From: Diploptera punctata
Lineage: Eukaryota; Arthropoda; Insecta; Blattodea; Blaberidae
DNA: 64,000 nt
Direction of reading: 5' to 3'
Assembly: GCA_030220185.1 (NCBI GenBank)
Contig: JASPKZ010007288.1
Coordinates: forward strand, 587,501-651,500
In this document: in pieces, positions 9,741 to 20,430 of the stretch
Layout of the letters: every line of letters begins with the position of its first letter
How positions within the stretch are numbered: the first letter of the stretch is position 1
Program-made: the position numbers and the translations under genes
The notes under the pieces: model-generated
The model's input: only the letters and a program-made list of their open reading frames with translations
Databases searched by the model: none
Told to the model about the DNA's origin: nothing

Positions 9741-11152
9741 GACGTTTTCGCCCTCAACTGCGGAGGGCATCTTCAGTGGCGAGTGCTTCTAGGCGTGTTT
9801 CTCCGTCGGAAGATCTACTTAGAGTGAACGCTGCGGACGTTGTGGACGTTGTACTAGTGGTGGGAGAGGTGGTGAGGGGCGTGGCTCTTGCTGATTGGCT
9901 AATGGTCCGTCTCCTTGTTGTCCCTAGTTGTTGATGCATTATTTTCTAGTGTACGGTACCAGGCCTTAGACAGTTTAATACCTTCCTCTTTTCTGTTAAT
10001 ATTTTCCTTATGCTTGTGTATTTCTATAGCCTCTCGATATAATCTAGGGAAATAATAGGAAGTTGTGGCTAAAACTTGTGTATCATCGAATAGAATCTGG
10101 GTGTCCATTCATAATGGCATGTTCTGCTACAGCCGATTTATCCATTTCTCCTGGTCTGCAGTTTCTTTTGTGTTCTGATAAACGGGTGGCTATACTTCTT
10201 TTTGTGGTCCCTATGTATGGTTTACCACACACGAACAAGGAAGTCGATATACGCCGCAAGTGGAGAGAGGTGGCCGAGGATCCTTAGCTGAGCGAAGGCA
10301 GTCTTCTATTTTTCTTGTAGGTCTGTAAACTGTTTTTATGTTGTATTTTCGTAGGAGTTTTCCGATACGATCTGTGACTCTTTGTACATATGGTAAGTAG
10401 GCTATGCTGGTGAGGGTGTGTTATCCATTCTGACGTGCTGTCTTCGTGGATGTATGGTTTGTCTTATTTCCTTGGATGTGTAGCCATTTTTCTGGAAACA
10501 ATTGAACAGATGGTGTTGTTCTTGTTTAAGGTGTTGTGGTTGGCATAAACTTAGTCGCTCTGTCGAACAGTGTCTTAATGACACCTCGCTTTTGTCTTGG
10601 ATGGTGGTTAGAGTCTTTGTGCAGATATCGGTCTGTGTGTGTAGGTTTTCTGTAAACTGTATGTTGAATTTCCCCATTGCCAGTCCTTATTATTTGAACA
10701 TCCAGGAAAGGAAGTCTTCCATTATCTTCTTTTTCCATAGTGAACTGTATTTTGTTGTGTCTGTGTTAAGGTGTTGAAGGAAACGTTCCAATTCTTCACT
10801 GCCATGTCTCCATACTACGAATGTGTCATCAAACATAGCGAAACCAATGTTCTGGAGACTTGGGAGCTGGTTTTTAGTGCTTCTGTTTCGAATTTCTCCA
10901 TGAAAAAATTCGCTACTACTGGGCTTAGAGGACTGCCATGGCTACTCCGTCGGTCTGTTCATAGTAGCTGTTGTTCCATTGGAAGTAAGTAGTAGTTAGT
11001 ACATGCCTGAATAAATTGGAATATTTCTTCTGTGAAAATCTGTCTAATGTAGTCCATGGTCTCATTTACTGGCACCATGGTGAAAAGGGAAACCACATCG
11101 AAGCTAACCAGGTATATCTTGAGATGTTACGTTTATATTCCGTAGTCTCTCA
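9649..11152 (-). pseudogene. PLE2, 5'-truncated copy
   Basis: Repeats the PLE1 sequence from its 3' signature (GGCTTTCACGGCCGG at 9664-9678) through the GIY-YIG region (about 9990-10420) and the RT palm (about 10680-11050), with many single-base insertions and deletions. It stops at the sequence found at 8550 in PLE1, where it meets inverted PLE3. The 5' part, including the LPADKGN block, is absent. Confidence 0.85.
9741..9776 (-). ncRNA. Hammerhead core at the PLE1/PLE2 junction
   Basis: CTGAAGA, stem II GCCCTC/GAGGGC, then CGAAAAC-GTC: one extra A in the GAAA box. It lies in the terminal repeat that serves both as the 3' end of PLE2 and the 5' region of PLE1. Confidence 0.8.
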
Positions 11153-11732
11153 CCATCTCTCCACTTGCGGCGTATATATCGACTTCCTTGTTCGTGTGGT
11201 AAAACCATACATAGGGACCACAAAAAAGAAGTATAGCCACCCGTTTATCAGAACACAAAAGAAACTGCAGACAAGAGAAATGGATAAATCGGCTGTAGCA
11301 GAACATGCCATATGAATGGACACCAGATTCTATTCGATGATACACAAGTTTAGCCACAACTTCCTATATTTCCCTAGATTATATCGAGAGGCTATAGAAA
11401 TACACAAGCATAAGGAAAATATTAACAGAAAAGAGGAGGTATTAAAACTGTCTAAGGCCTGGTACCGTACACTAGAAAATAAATGCATCAACACTAGGGA
11501 CAACAAGGAGACGACCATTAGCCAATCAGCAAGAGCCACGCCCGCTCACCCTGCTCCCACCACTAGTATCAATACAACACCCGCAGCGTTCACTCTAAGT
11601 AGAGCTTCCGACCAGGAAACACGCCTAGAAGCACTCGCCACTGAAGATGCCCTCCGCAGTTGAGGGCGAAACGTCTGGTGTATCAACACCAACTATGGAC
11701 CACGGCCACAGAACCCGGAATCACTCAACATC
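11153..11732 (+). pseudogene. PLE3, inverted 3' fragment
   Basis: Plus-strand copy of the last ~580 bp of the PLE. It covers the end of the GIY-YIG domain (YIGTTKKKYSHPFI is a frameshifted form), DKSAVAEHAI at 11282-11313, the basic C-terminal tail (LSKAWYRTLE, 11446-11475), the stop beside the ribozyme, and 3' sequence to AATCACTCAACATCAT. It lacks the terminal CCGGCCGTGAAAGCC signature. The frame is open from 11316 to 11663. Confidence 0.85.
11641..11675 (+). ncRNA. Hammerhead ribozyme core of PLE3, intact
   Basis: CTGAAGA, stem II GCCCTC-CGCAGTT-GAGGGC, GAAAC-GTC. All core positions fit the CUGANGA...GAAA...UH rule. The stop codon of the PLE frame (TGA at 11661-11663) lies inside stem II, so ribozyme and coding sequence overlap. 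Confidence 0.85.
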
Positions 11733-11748
11733 ATATAGATAAATAGTT

Positions 11749-12244
11749 TAAATATTTTACTTACCATGATGATGGAAGTTAAGTTCATGCACATGTTCAT
11801 CACATTCTGATTCAGACATGATAATACTTGTTAAATCAATAAACCTCTAAGAATAACCATCACTATATTAAATACTAGTAATACAATAATAATATTCACG
11901 TAACATTTGTTGGAAACATTAAAAAATACAACCCTCTAGCTGTTGGAAACCACAGACGTACCCATTTGTCCTCTAAGTAGAAGAGTTGTCTTTCTGAGTG
12001 ATTTTCTAAGACTCAATTTTATGCCAGGACCTCTCAAACTCACGCTTATACCTCTTGGGCACCAAACGGTTGGTCATATTAGCTAACCATTTCTGCGTTT
12101 AACTGATTTTTTTAATATCACTTGTACCCCTTGTCCTCTGACCGCATCATATATAATGACATAAACTTCGACTTGTCCCAGGGACAGAACCGCGTTCATA
12201 ATGCGTGATTTCGTTTCAATTTCAAATCCGCCGTTATTACTATA
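11749..12244. other. AT-rich stretch, no gene recognised
   Basis: Contains, at about 12115-12145 on the minus strand, the same word (CAGAGGACAAGGGGTACAAG) found at 6440-6470. Otherwise no recognised features. Confidence 0.4.
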
Positions 12245-12562
12245 TTTCCATAAGTAAAGTAAAATAATGTGATCCCACAACAGGCCCGGAAACCCTTGGG
12301 GTAGTAGGAGGTTAGGGCTCCCACTTTTTCTAGACAATTGGCACTTAATGTCAGCCGGGTTTCAGCCCTGCGTGACGGCCACCTTTACCCCCAGAACAAG
12401 CGTCTGGTACTCATTTCTGTTAGAGTATGAGTCGACCCCAGGGTCATAGTGCCGCCAGAGGGTTTGGGGTCAGTTTAAAAATCCTGACCCCAACGGGTCT
12501 TGAACCCTCGACCCTCCGGCTTATAGCTCAGTGCCTTAACCATTACGCTACGACGAGCCCCA
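12245..12562 (-). repeat. SINE-C, near full length
   Basis: On the minus strand the head reads GGGGCTCGTCGTAGCGTAATGG...GTTAAGGCACTGAG with B box GGTTCAAGACC. The body carries the word pairs TTTGGGGTCAG/CTGACCCCAAACC, GAGTCGACCC and CGGCCGTCACGCAGGGC. The closest relative is at 60972-61285. Confidence 0.75.
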
Positions 12563-12564
12563 CT

Positions 12565-12925
12565 ATATTTCCATAGAATTCAGTAATCTCTCTTGACTCT
12601 ATGTTAGCGTCAGACGTAATCTTCACTCTTTTTCACTTCATTTCAAGCTTCTTTACTCTTGCAGTTCCAGTTAATTAGCGAATACGATACTAAGTTACAA
12701 GATTACAGTTGCTAACATCACATCGCTATAATATCCTTCTTACTCTAATTCTTTCATAGTAGTTTCTGCCCGATCCTGGATTTCCCTGCCAAAAGATAAA
12801 TTTTGGCGCACAGTTGAAACTTCTAAGTCACGTTTATGTAATTAATGTTGTTGAATAATTAAGTATATTCCACAATTAAATTTATTCTATGCTCTTAGCA
12901 GTATTATTTTCGTTTTTCTATCTTG
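12565..12925. other. AT-rich stretch, no gene recognised
   Basis: No repeat or coding signal identified. Confidence 0.4.
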
Positions 12926-12929
12926 TACA

Positions 12930-13071
12930 TATGGTCATCATCATCCTTCACCGCTGTGGAAAGCAACGGGAAGCTACCACACCTACAATTCCCCAGTAAA
13001 GCTGCAAGCATAGCAGTGAAAGACCTGCCCTCGGGCAGAATTACAATGGATGGATGGATGGATGGATCTTG
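12930..13071 (+). repeat. SINE-A 3' half
   Basis: Body from CATCATCATCCTTCACCG to the tail GGATGGATGGATGGATGG. The tRNA-like head is absent, so this is 5'-truncated. Confidence 0.85.
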
Positions 13072-13194
13072 TACATGTATTGAATAAATACAGAGTAAAT
13101 TAACACAAATCGTATACTGTAAACGACAACTGTACCGTAAGTATACTATGATTTCATTACATTTACTCTAATTTAAATATTATATTAATTATTA

Positions 13195-13532
13195 GTCCAC
13201 CGCTGTGGTCTCGAGGTAGCGTACTGCTTTGTCACGCAGCGGGCCAGGGTTCAATCCCCGGTCGGGACAAGGTCCTGGGTGAGTTTTTTTTCGTTTTTCT
13301 TCCTCACCTGTAAGAAAAATGTCAGGACGCTTTGGGCCCAACGGTCCCCGAAAATCATCCGGCCATCATCATCATCCTTTTCATTTTCATCATTATCCTT
13401 GAACGGTGTGGAAATTAAGGGGAACCTATCACATCTACAGTTCCCTACTAAAGCTGGCAAAGCATAGCATGAAAATGCTATGATTGCAGTGAAAGACCTG
13501 TCCTCGGGTAGAATTATTATGGATGGATCAAT
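13195..13532 (+). repeat. SINE-A, near full length
   Basis: Head CCACCGCTGTGGTCTCGAGG with B box GGTTCAATCCC, then the complete body and the tail ATTATTATGGATGGATC. Slightly mutated in both promoter boxes. Confidence 0.85.
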
Positions 13533-13559
13533 TGTTATTCCTAATTTTGTCTAATCTAA

Positions 13560-14589
13560 TTGGCTCGTATGCAAGAACCTTTACGCATTTTATGTAAAAT
13601 AAATTTCGTTGTTATTATTATTTTATTGTAATAAAAACGAGGCACGTTTGGTTATTTTTGCAGAAGTCCGGCACGCAGCGTTTCACTTCAACACAACGAA
13701 ATTAATTACATTTTTTTTTACTTCTGAGTGAGCTGGTATTGAACATCTTATGTCATTTGCGACATAATTAAAATCTGGCTGTTGAATGCCAACAAATTTT
13801 TAGGTTCATATTTTTTATTACGTTGCACACGGGACCCTTGTATTTACTTCTCCTCCGAATGTAGACATGCATGGAATTTTTATGTCCTTAAAAATATATC
13901 ACCACGTCTGGGTGTGTATCCGCGAAACTCGGAAAATGATGGCGAGCATGATAAGAACCATTTCACCAGAAACGACATCTGATTGTGGACTCGAGTTGCT
14001 GATAATATAACTTAATGGTACCTAATGTGTACCACAAATATGATAGAGTTGGCTCTTTCCTATTTTGGGAGGATGACGCGAACTTGATGATCAATTGTTT
14101 TGATAATGTGGAATGTTGGAATGTTTAGTGCAATAGTTTTTTAATTAAAATTTGAAAGGTTACAAACAGCGAATGTTACATTTGTAGTCATGACATCAAT
14201 ACTGCGAACCCCCTTCATATTATAACAATACAAAGCATGTCATATGATAGGACTGGATCCCCCTTCACATAAACAACCATTCCGTGCTCATAAATGCTGT
14301 GAGCAGAGCTTTGAGTGCGTTATCTATGGGCTTAGATCCCATTGTACAAACCAAGATAATTTGCATGTATTTAAATGAAATTGAAAACTTGGCCTTTTGA
14401 CTTTTCCTCTTCTCTTTTTCATGCTGTCCCGTCCAAATTCTCTTTTGGATAAACCATTTCCCATGTTTACACTCGCTGCATCTAAAATAGCATCTGGTCG
14501 AGGTCACTTTGTACAGTCCCACACAAATTAAGGAGACAATTTCCAATATTTTACGTAACACCGCAGCTTTTCTGTACTCTCACGTTTAG
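13560..14589. other. Unassigned AT-rich stretch
   Basis: No element boundaries or family resemblance. A 98-codon open frame on the minus strand at 14265-14561 shows no recognisable domain and is probably chance. Confidence 0.4.
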
Positions 14590-14830
14590 TACATGCTTCA
14601 AGCTGGAAGGTTGGAGTTCCAATCCCAATGGAGTTGGGATTTTTAAATTGGCCTAAATCTTCTGGCGATACCGTGTCCTTGGAGTCGACTCAGTCAGTGG
14701 AAATGAGTACCTAATATATGTTCTGGACTGACGTACAGTGTCGACTGTCTAGAAAGGTGCTAGCCTTAACCTCCTACTATCCCAAATGCCTCCTAAGGCT
14801 TCACTTCAAATTGATTGGATGCACGGATGG
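14590..14830 (+). repeat. SINE-C fragment
   Basis: Shares with 60972-61285 the words CTTCTGGCG, GAGTCGACTCAG, AATGAGTACC, GCCTTAACCTCCTACTA and GCCTCCT-AGGC in the same order. The promoter head is missing or strongly mutated. Confidence 0.65.
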
Positions 14831-15753
14831 TAATTTCTAGACTAAAATGAAAGGCCATACCACATATCAAATAGTTTTTTTTTTGTTTGTTCATTCACAG
14901 AAATCGGTCTTCCTTGAGTTAAAAATAATGGAAAAATATAGTTGTTAAGTAATAAATTGATATTCTGCATATTTTCATTAAAATCATTATAAAGAAGTCA
15001 TCGTATCAGGGAAATTAATTACTTTTTTAGTATTTTTGCTTTGTGTTTCATTAGATCTATATCCGTTAGGCCATAAATTAAAATGTTTTCATTTTGTTTT
15101 CCTTGTAGTAATAAAACCCCGATATCTCAGACAACCGATAATGGTTAATTGAGTGGTTGATATACAGTACTAAATTATTGTTATTAAATTAAATCAAAAT
15201 ATGACAGTGGTATTCATGTTTAGTATTTACTGGTGTATACTGTGTGTACACATAGAAACACACACACATATTATGTTTCAAATATAAATTACATCCGTAC
15301 TATTTTTCAATTGATAAAATAATTATCAGTCTTTATAAAGTGTTTCAATATTCATTAAATGATTTCAAGCAAATGATGGTCTGCAAACGAAATTTATGAT
15401 TAAGTTAATTTAATAATACTGATGTAAAACGAAGACAATTTTGATCTTAATGCAGTATCTATATTTCAGGATCTAAATTGAAGGGCTTGGTGGAAGAAGG
15501 ACCAATCCCACAATTTTGTGATTTGGAGAAAAATACAAGCAAAGTGTTTTTGCTGTAGAAACAAATCTAATTAACTTTGGTATTTGAATTTTTAGGATCA
15601 CATACAGAAAACTACTAGAAATATTCCTGCAAATATACAATACAAATGGGCAACAGATATTGAAGAAATAAATTACACAATCTCACGACTCTTTTTCTAT
15701 CAGTCAATATTAATAAAATTCATTGTTAAAACCGTTGAGGTGGAGAGTCATAA
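14831..15753. other. Unassigned AT-rich stretch
   Basis: The only marked word is CTTGGTGGAAGAAGGACC at 15487-15504, whose reverse complement recurs at about 16546 and 16708. No gene recognised. Confidence 0.4.
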
Positions 15754-15831
15754 AATAAAATAAGTTAAAATATACCTTTTTAGGTAAACACCGTCGTCCT
15801 CAACTTATAAAATATGTAATCTTTATGCCTG

Positions 15832-15863
15832 TAGGCCCTTCAGAACATCCGTTCCATCTTCAG
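15832..15863 (-). ncRNA. Hammerhead-like core, left arm of unit 3
   Basis: CTGAAGA, a stem II of GGAAC/GTTC type, then GAAG instead of GAAA, GGCC and TA. The change would make the first pair of stem III a G-U wobble. GGCC is self-complementary. Confidence 0.6.
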
Positions 15864-15984
15864 CAGTCCATTCTTCGCTACAGCATCCAGTATGATGTTT
15901 GATGCTGCTGGTCCTAACGACAAAGCCACATTAGGACCAGCAGCATCGAACATCGTACTGGATGCTGTAGCGAAGAATGAACTG

Positions 15985-16016
15985 CTGAAGATGGAACGGA
16001 TGTTCTGAAGGGCCTA
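15985..16016 (+). ncRNA. Hammerhead-like core, right arm of unit 3
   Basis: Same sequence as the left-arm core, including GAAG in place of GAAA, on the opposite strand. The shared change suggests the two arms derive from a single parent. Confidence 0.6.
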
Positions 16017-16225
16017 CAGGCATAAAGATTACATATTTTATAAGTTGAGGACGACGGATTTTACCTAAGAAGGTATATTTTAACTTGTTTTATTTTCTTT
16101 CAGACCAAAATTGGCATCGCAGGGAAGAAAGATGTATCCTGGAACCAGAAAGCGGTGCTCAATTTATTCAAATCACTGCAGCTGGACCATGTAGATGAAA
16201 GACTCATAATAACAAAGTGTTTGTT

Positions 16226-16438
16226 TTATCCAGCACACGAATCACTAACCTTCTTGTTTACAACTTCTCTGTTCACATATTCTTGTCCTTGAGCCTTCAA
16301 AACCATTCTTTTATTATCTTTCCATTCTTTAATACTCTTTCCTTTTTTCGACTTTCCTTCATTCAAAGAGCTATATTTATTATAAATATCACTATTATTT
16401 TCCATATTACTCATAGAATCACCATTCAAGTCAGCCAC
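16226..16438 (-). pseudogene. Possible transposon-associated exon fragment
   Basis: A 70-codon frame reads KEWKDNKRMVLKAQGQEYVNR then VVNKKVSDSC. A basic WK-NK-K-L--QGQEYV segment followed by a Cys-rich stretch is, as far as I recall, a recurrent N-terminal module of uncharacterised insect proteins that are often associated with repeats. Only the start of the Cys part remains. No function can be assigned. Confidence 0.3.
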
Positions 16439-16439
16439 T

Positions 16440-17660
16440 TAGAAAACAAACATGTAATTGGAGCTAAACAACAAGATGGCGACCACATGGCCAATCAGAA
16501 TAAGGCTTACAATCCTCTTAGGTTAACTGAGAAGGCATTGAGGGACTGGCCCTACTTCCACCAAGAAGCTGCACAGTTCATTCTCCATCACTTTTTATGT
16601 TTAAATTTACATGGTGTTAGGCATATCCCACAATCAAGGAGTAAACACTAGATGGCACTAGCTTACACATTAGTCACAAAACTCATTTTTCATGGAGGAG
16701 TTGGATTGGCCCTTCTTCCACCAAGCTCTTCAATTCTATAACATGCTTTCTCCAGACAAAGGTAAATTTAAATAAACATATTTTCAATATATTATTTCAT
16801 GTCTCATCTCTATAATTTTCTAAATCGTGGTATTTTTCAGCAGTTAGTATAATTAATTTTTCACACAGCGTCCAAGGAGGTAGGAGTATCGCAGTTACCA
16901 GTGAATGACAACATAAGAGTATGGAATTTAAAATCGCAATACACAATCTTACAACTGATCTTACAGCTATGTTGTTGCGTTTAGAAAATTAGGTTAAAAG
17001 AGGTGTCGACGAGATTGTTTCAAATGCTCTATCAATACTTAGAAAATAAGCCTCCAGGGAGAGTAAAATACAATATTTGCACAACTAAATTTGGGAATAT
17101 GTGTCACTTTCTGTGTAAATATTAATTAAGATAGAACATATTATTATCGAATCAGAGATCATGATTTTCTTCCAATGTGCTTAGACTTCTGTGATATTGA
17201 GAAATTTAACGATGAACGGAAAATATCCCCACAATAAATAAACTAACGACTTTGTTGGAACTGAATATTGATTTATTTCCAGTGGTGTTATTGAAGGGCA
17301 GAGGGGCGTTGCCTCCCCTAACATTCATATTCATTGAATTAATACATATACGTTCGATATTCTAATTGTTACTCGTAGTCATTTGTTTAAAATCGACGTG
17401 ATTCATTTGTTGCTCATGTTATGTTTCATGACAATTTATTCACAGTTAAACTTAACCAATGTGACGCTTACAGATGTGTAGACAGGTATTAAGAAGAGCG
17501 TTGAAAACTCGCACTTACCTACTATAGTCCACAGACGAGGAGAATGAGAGTAAAGGAGAATGGGGGGGCACGGGAAATTGCAAGCGATACAATGGCCTAC
17601 TACCTGAGAATATAGGAACAGTCACTCACATCTGTAGTTTATTTGAGGTTTTTTCAATAT
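16440..17660. other. Unassigned stretch with a short recurrent motif
   Basis: GGACTGGCCCTACTTCCACC (16541-16560) and GGATTGGCCCTTCTTCCACC (16703-16722) are near copies of one another and of the minus strand at 15487-15510. A GC-rich patch at 17280-17320 (AGTGGTGTTATTGAAGGGCA) resembles the CAGTGGCGTAGC-type ends of hAT elements. No gene recognised. Confidence 0.4.
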
Positions 17661-18050
17661 TATGTCTTACCAGCTAATACTCGGCGTGCGCTGCTACTCC
17701 TAAATAAATGTTAATGTGTTTTTACCACCAGCTGTGCGCTGTTATACTCTACTTTTGTAGAGGTTTTTACATGTTCAATTCTGTGTACTTCAATTTCTGT
17801 GTTTGTTATGGTTTAGGGAGCGTAAGCCATTTATGCGTCAAAATAGGGACATTACTTCACGTTATTCAGTACAAAGGGTGATTTTTTAGGGGTGAAGTGT
17901 TTGAGTATTACAACTCTCTTATAGCCTATGTTCATTCCCCGGAATCTCCTGAACATTTTTTTCAAAAAGCCCAATCTCAATCGGATGAACGGTATGGCAG
18001 AGCACGCTCGGCCGGGAATATACTTATCCTGATATTCCTGGTATAAAGAC
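17660..18050 (+). repeat. Interspersed repeat family G, copy 1
   Basis: Starts CAGCTAATACTCGGCGTGCGCTG and contains AGCGTAAGCCATTTATG, CACTTCACGTT-like words, TAGCCTATGTTCATTCCC and GAATCTCCTGAACATTTTT. Further copies at 20560, 21040, 35290 and (minus) 63245. Its order of words and the AAACAAACAAACATT-type tail of full copies suggest a retroelement 3' tail, but the class is not certain. Confidence 0.7.
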
Positions 18051-18054
18051 TCAA

Positions 18055-18300
18055 AGCGCGACAGGCCTAGAAGGTTTTTGGCTACCAGCCGGCTGTTGAC
18101 CTCACATTCACATGTGTTAATCACAGAGGTAGTCGATTATCTAGCCAGTGTAGGGTGACATGCGGTCAGCATGACGGATCCTGCAGCCGTTATATCTGGT
18201 ATTCTCAACATGGAGTCGCTACTTATTGTAGCTACCCAAATGCCACGCTATGCTGGGTGGACACTGCACAGTGAGCCAGATACAAAATGTAACTGGAAAA
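18055..18300 (-). repeat. SINE-B body fragment
   Basis: Matches the 3' part of the SINE-B copy at 32933-33279 on the other strand: CAGCCGGCTG, CACATGTGTTAATCACAGAGGTAG, CTAGCCAGTGTAGGG and CCGTTATATCTGG. Confidence 0.8.
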
Positions 18301-20430
18301 AAGTATTTTACTAACTCTCGCCAATTAATCTTTCTATACTCTAAAATTATTGCCACATGACTGTTCTTCACTCATCTGCAAAAGAGGGTAGAATTCTAAA
18401 ATGTATGTAGACAATATAAACATCGGAATTTGCCGATAGTTAAGAACTCATCTGGTCCGCATCTCAGTTGTGTACCGAGCTGTAGAAATAAATACGTTTT
18501 GCATTAAAGTTCAGTGAGTTATTCTTCTTATTGTATATGGATAATTTACCTCAAGGTTTGTACTTTTCATTGATATATGTAACATGTTTCTATACAACAA
18601 AGTTTTGTGTTAGATTTACGTGGAATCATATCTTCGAAACGCTAAAACATTTACACAATCTTTTTTTTTTAAATTGAGTTACGAAAAAAACAGTTCTGTA
18701 CAATAGTACAAATTCTTGTTACAATATAGAGCGATTGATGGACTTTAATTCCCGCATTATAACATGTGTGCAAATTATTGTTTTTTTTTTTGTAATTAGT
18801 GTTTTTATTAGAAGAGGCGGCCGGCCGCCTATCGTCGCGCGCAGAGGAGTGTTTGATTTAATATATGAAGGAAAGTGATCGATAGAGGCAATAAGTGATG
18901 CTCTATTAATAAATTAGGGTTAGGGGATGTTCGGAGCATGTTTTAAAAATTATTTTAAAAAATATTTTTTTAAAAGCGATTTTCTAAATCATAGGAAGTT
19001 GTGCGAGAGAAAAAAAGTTAGATTTCTACTGAAATATTCTGATTGGCTAAAAGTAAATGTAAACTTTCCCGTTATTAAGACTTTAGAAAAGTGGTAGTCG
19101 TTCGAAAATCCTGTTCCATCTGTTTATAGAATTGTAAGACCCAAAATATCATTCCACGAGGCTGGAATAAAAAACAAAAAAGTCTTATTTCCGCTGCAAT
19201 GTCTGTCTTGGGAAGGTAGCATAACACATTTTCTTCCCTATAAGCATTATAGGGTGGATAAAATATCACAATCTCTCTTTTTGACACCTAGTCTCATGTT
19301 AATGTATCGACATATTGATATTTTATTGTCTCAAAAATTATGATTCGTCCGACATAGAAAATAGAGAGGTTGTGCGGGGTGGTTTGTAATGTTTATTATT
19401 ATTTTGAAGCTATTTTTTGTGTTTATTTTAAGTAATGTCTTTAAAACATCTGCAGTATCCCGTTTACCATATGACCAAAGTGATATTTCTGTTGCAAGAG
19501 CAAGTTCATCGCGAGAGAAATCCTGCTTAAATGAACATTTATTTTATTCCAGCCTCTTCGAGAGTTATTTTGGGTCTTCGAATTCCATAAGCAGATGAAC
19601 TGCTGTCATTGTTCTAAATTAATTCATAATAAAGGGAAAATTAACATCCACTCCTAGACAATCAGAATATTTATTTGGACTTTTTTTTCTCGCGCACAAC
19701 TTCGTACGTTTAAGACAATTGCTTTTCAAATAAATATTGATTTTTAATATAATTTATAACAATCTGCTAACATCCCCCTACCCCCAATTTGTTAACTAAA
19801 TGAGAACTTAGTGCCTCTATCTAACATTATTTTCCATATTAAATCAAATAATTATTCTCTGCGCGCAACGGTAGGCCTCAGTTGCTGGCTACCTCCTGTA
19901 ATGAGAAAGCTAATTAAAAAATAACACAAGAATTTGCAGACGTGTTATTGTGCGGAAATTAAAGTCCATAAATCACTCCATATTATAACTGAAATTTGTA
20001 CTACTGTTCAGAACTGTTTTCTTTGTAGCTCAATTTAAAATAAGACGATTGTGTATTTTTTTATTGCGTGGAAGTATGATCCCACGTGCATTTAACATAA
20101 TACCTGGATATATAGAGAAACATGAAATATATCAATAAAATTACAAACCTTGAGATGAAGTATCCATATAGAATAAGAATAATAGCTCACTGAACTTGAA
20201 CACACAACGCTAATAACACAACTGGGATATAGACCAGATGAGTTCTTAACCATCGGCAAATTTTGATGTGTATATTGTCTTCATAAACAGTAGAATTGAA
20301 CCCTCCCTTGCAGATAAGTTAAGAACCGTCTTGTAATAAGTATATTAGAGTGAACAAAAAAGATAAATTGATGAGGCTGAGTGAAAATAGTTTTATTCCA
20401 GCTAGATTTCATTTCTGGCCCACTGTGCAC
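18260..20430. repeat. Large foldback structure (~1-kb inverted arms)
   Basis: The left arm (about 18260-19290) and right arm (about 19370-20430) are roughly 80% inverted matches around a ~90-bp centre. Examples are ACAATATAAACATCG versus CGATG-like TGTGTATATTGT, AAGAACTCATCTGGTC in both, and GCGCGCAGAG near both inner thirds. The outermost part of each arm is SINE/family-G sequence, and the rest is unique to the arms. Small open frames inside are not conserved between arms, so I treat it as non-coding. Confidence 0.75.

Larger units (their letters stand above)
7069..11732. mobile_element. Compound of three Penelope-like elements in one insertion
   Basis: PLE1 (7069-9648, minus) and PLE2 (9649-about 11152, minus) lie head to tail. 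PLE3 (about 11153-11732, plus) is joined 5' end to 5' end with PLE2. The 16-bp repeat ATATAGATAAATAGTT occurs exactly outside both ends (7053-7068 and 11733-11748). This implies the whole array entered as a single insertion. The outer ends are both PLE 3' ends. The copies are nearly identical, so the event looks young. Confidence 0.85.
15754..16097. repeat. Inverted hammerhead unit 3
   Basis: A palindrome with arms at about 15754-15919 and 15941-16097, about 95% matched, around a ~21-bp centre. Each arm runs outward through a hammerhead-like core to CCTCAACTTATAAAATATG (or its complement) and then to an AGGTATATTTTAACTT-type end. The same order is seen at the 3' end of the PLE at 23.7 kb. No clear target-site duplication was found. 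The unmatched outer bases are AT-rich. Confidence 0.75.

Noticed and set aside
14265..14561. 98-codon minus-strand frame with several Cys
   Set aside because: No spacing typical of a zinc finger and no similarity to any family I recognise.
16217..16651. 144-codon open frame on the plus strand
   Set aside because: Opposite a more plausible minus-strand fragment, rich in Phe/Ile/His from AT-rich sequence, with no domain.
17280..17345. hAT transposon end (CAGTGG-type) here and at 28923
   Set aside because: Only one short end-like patch at each place, no matching second end, no 8-bp duplication and no transposase.
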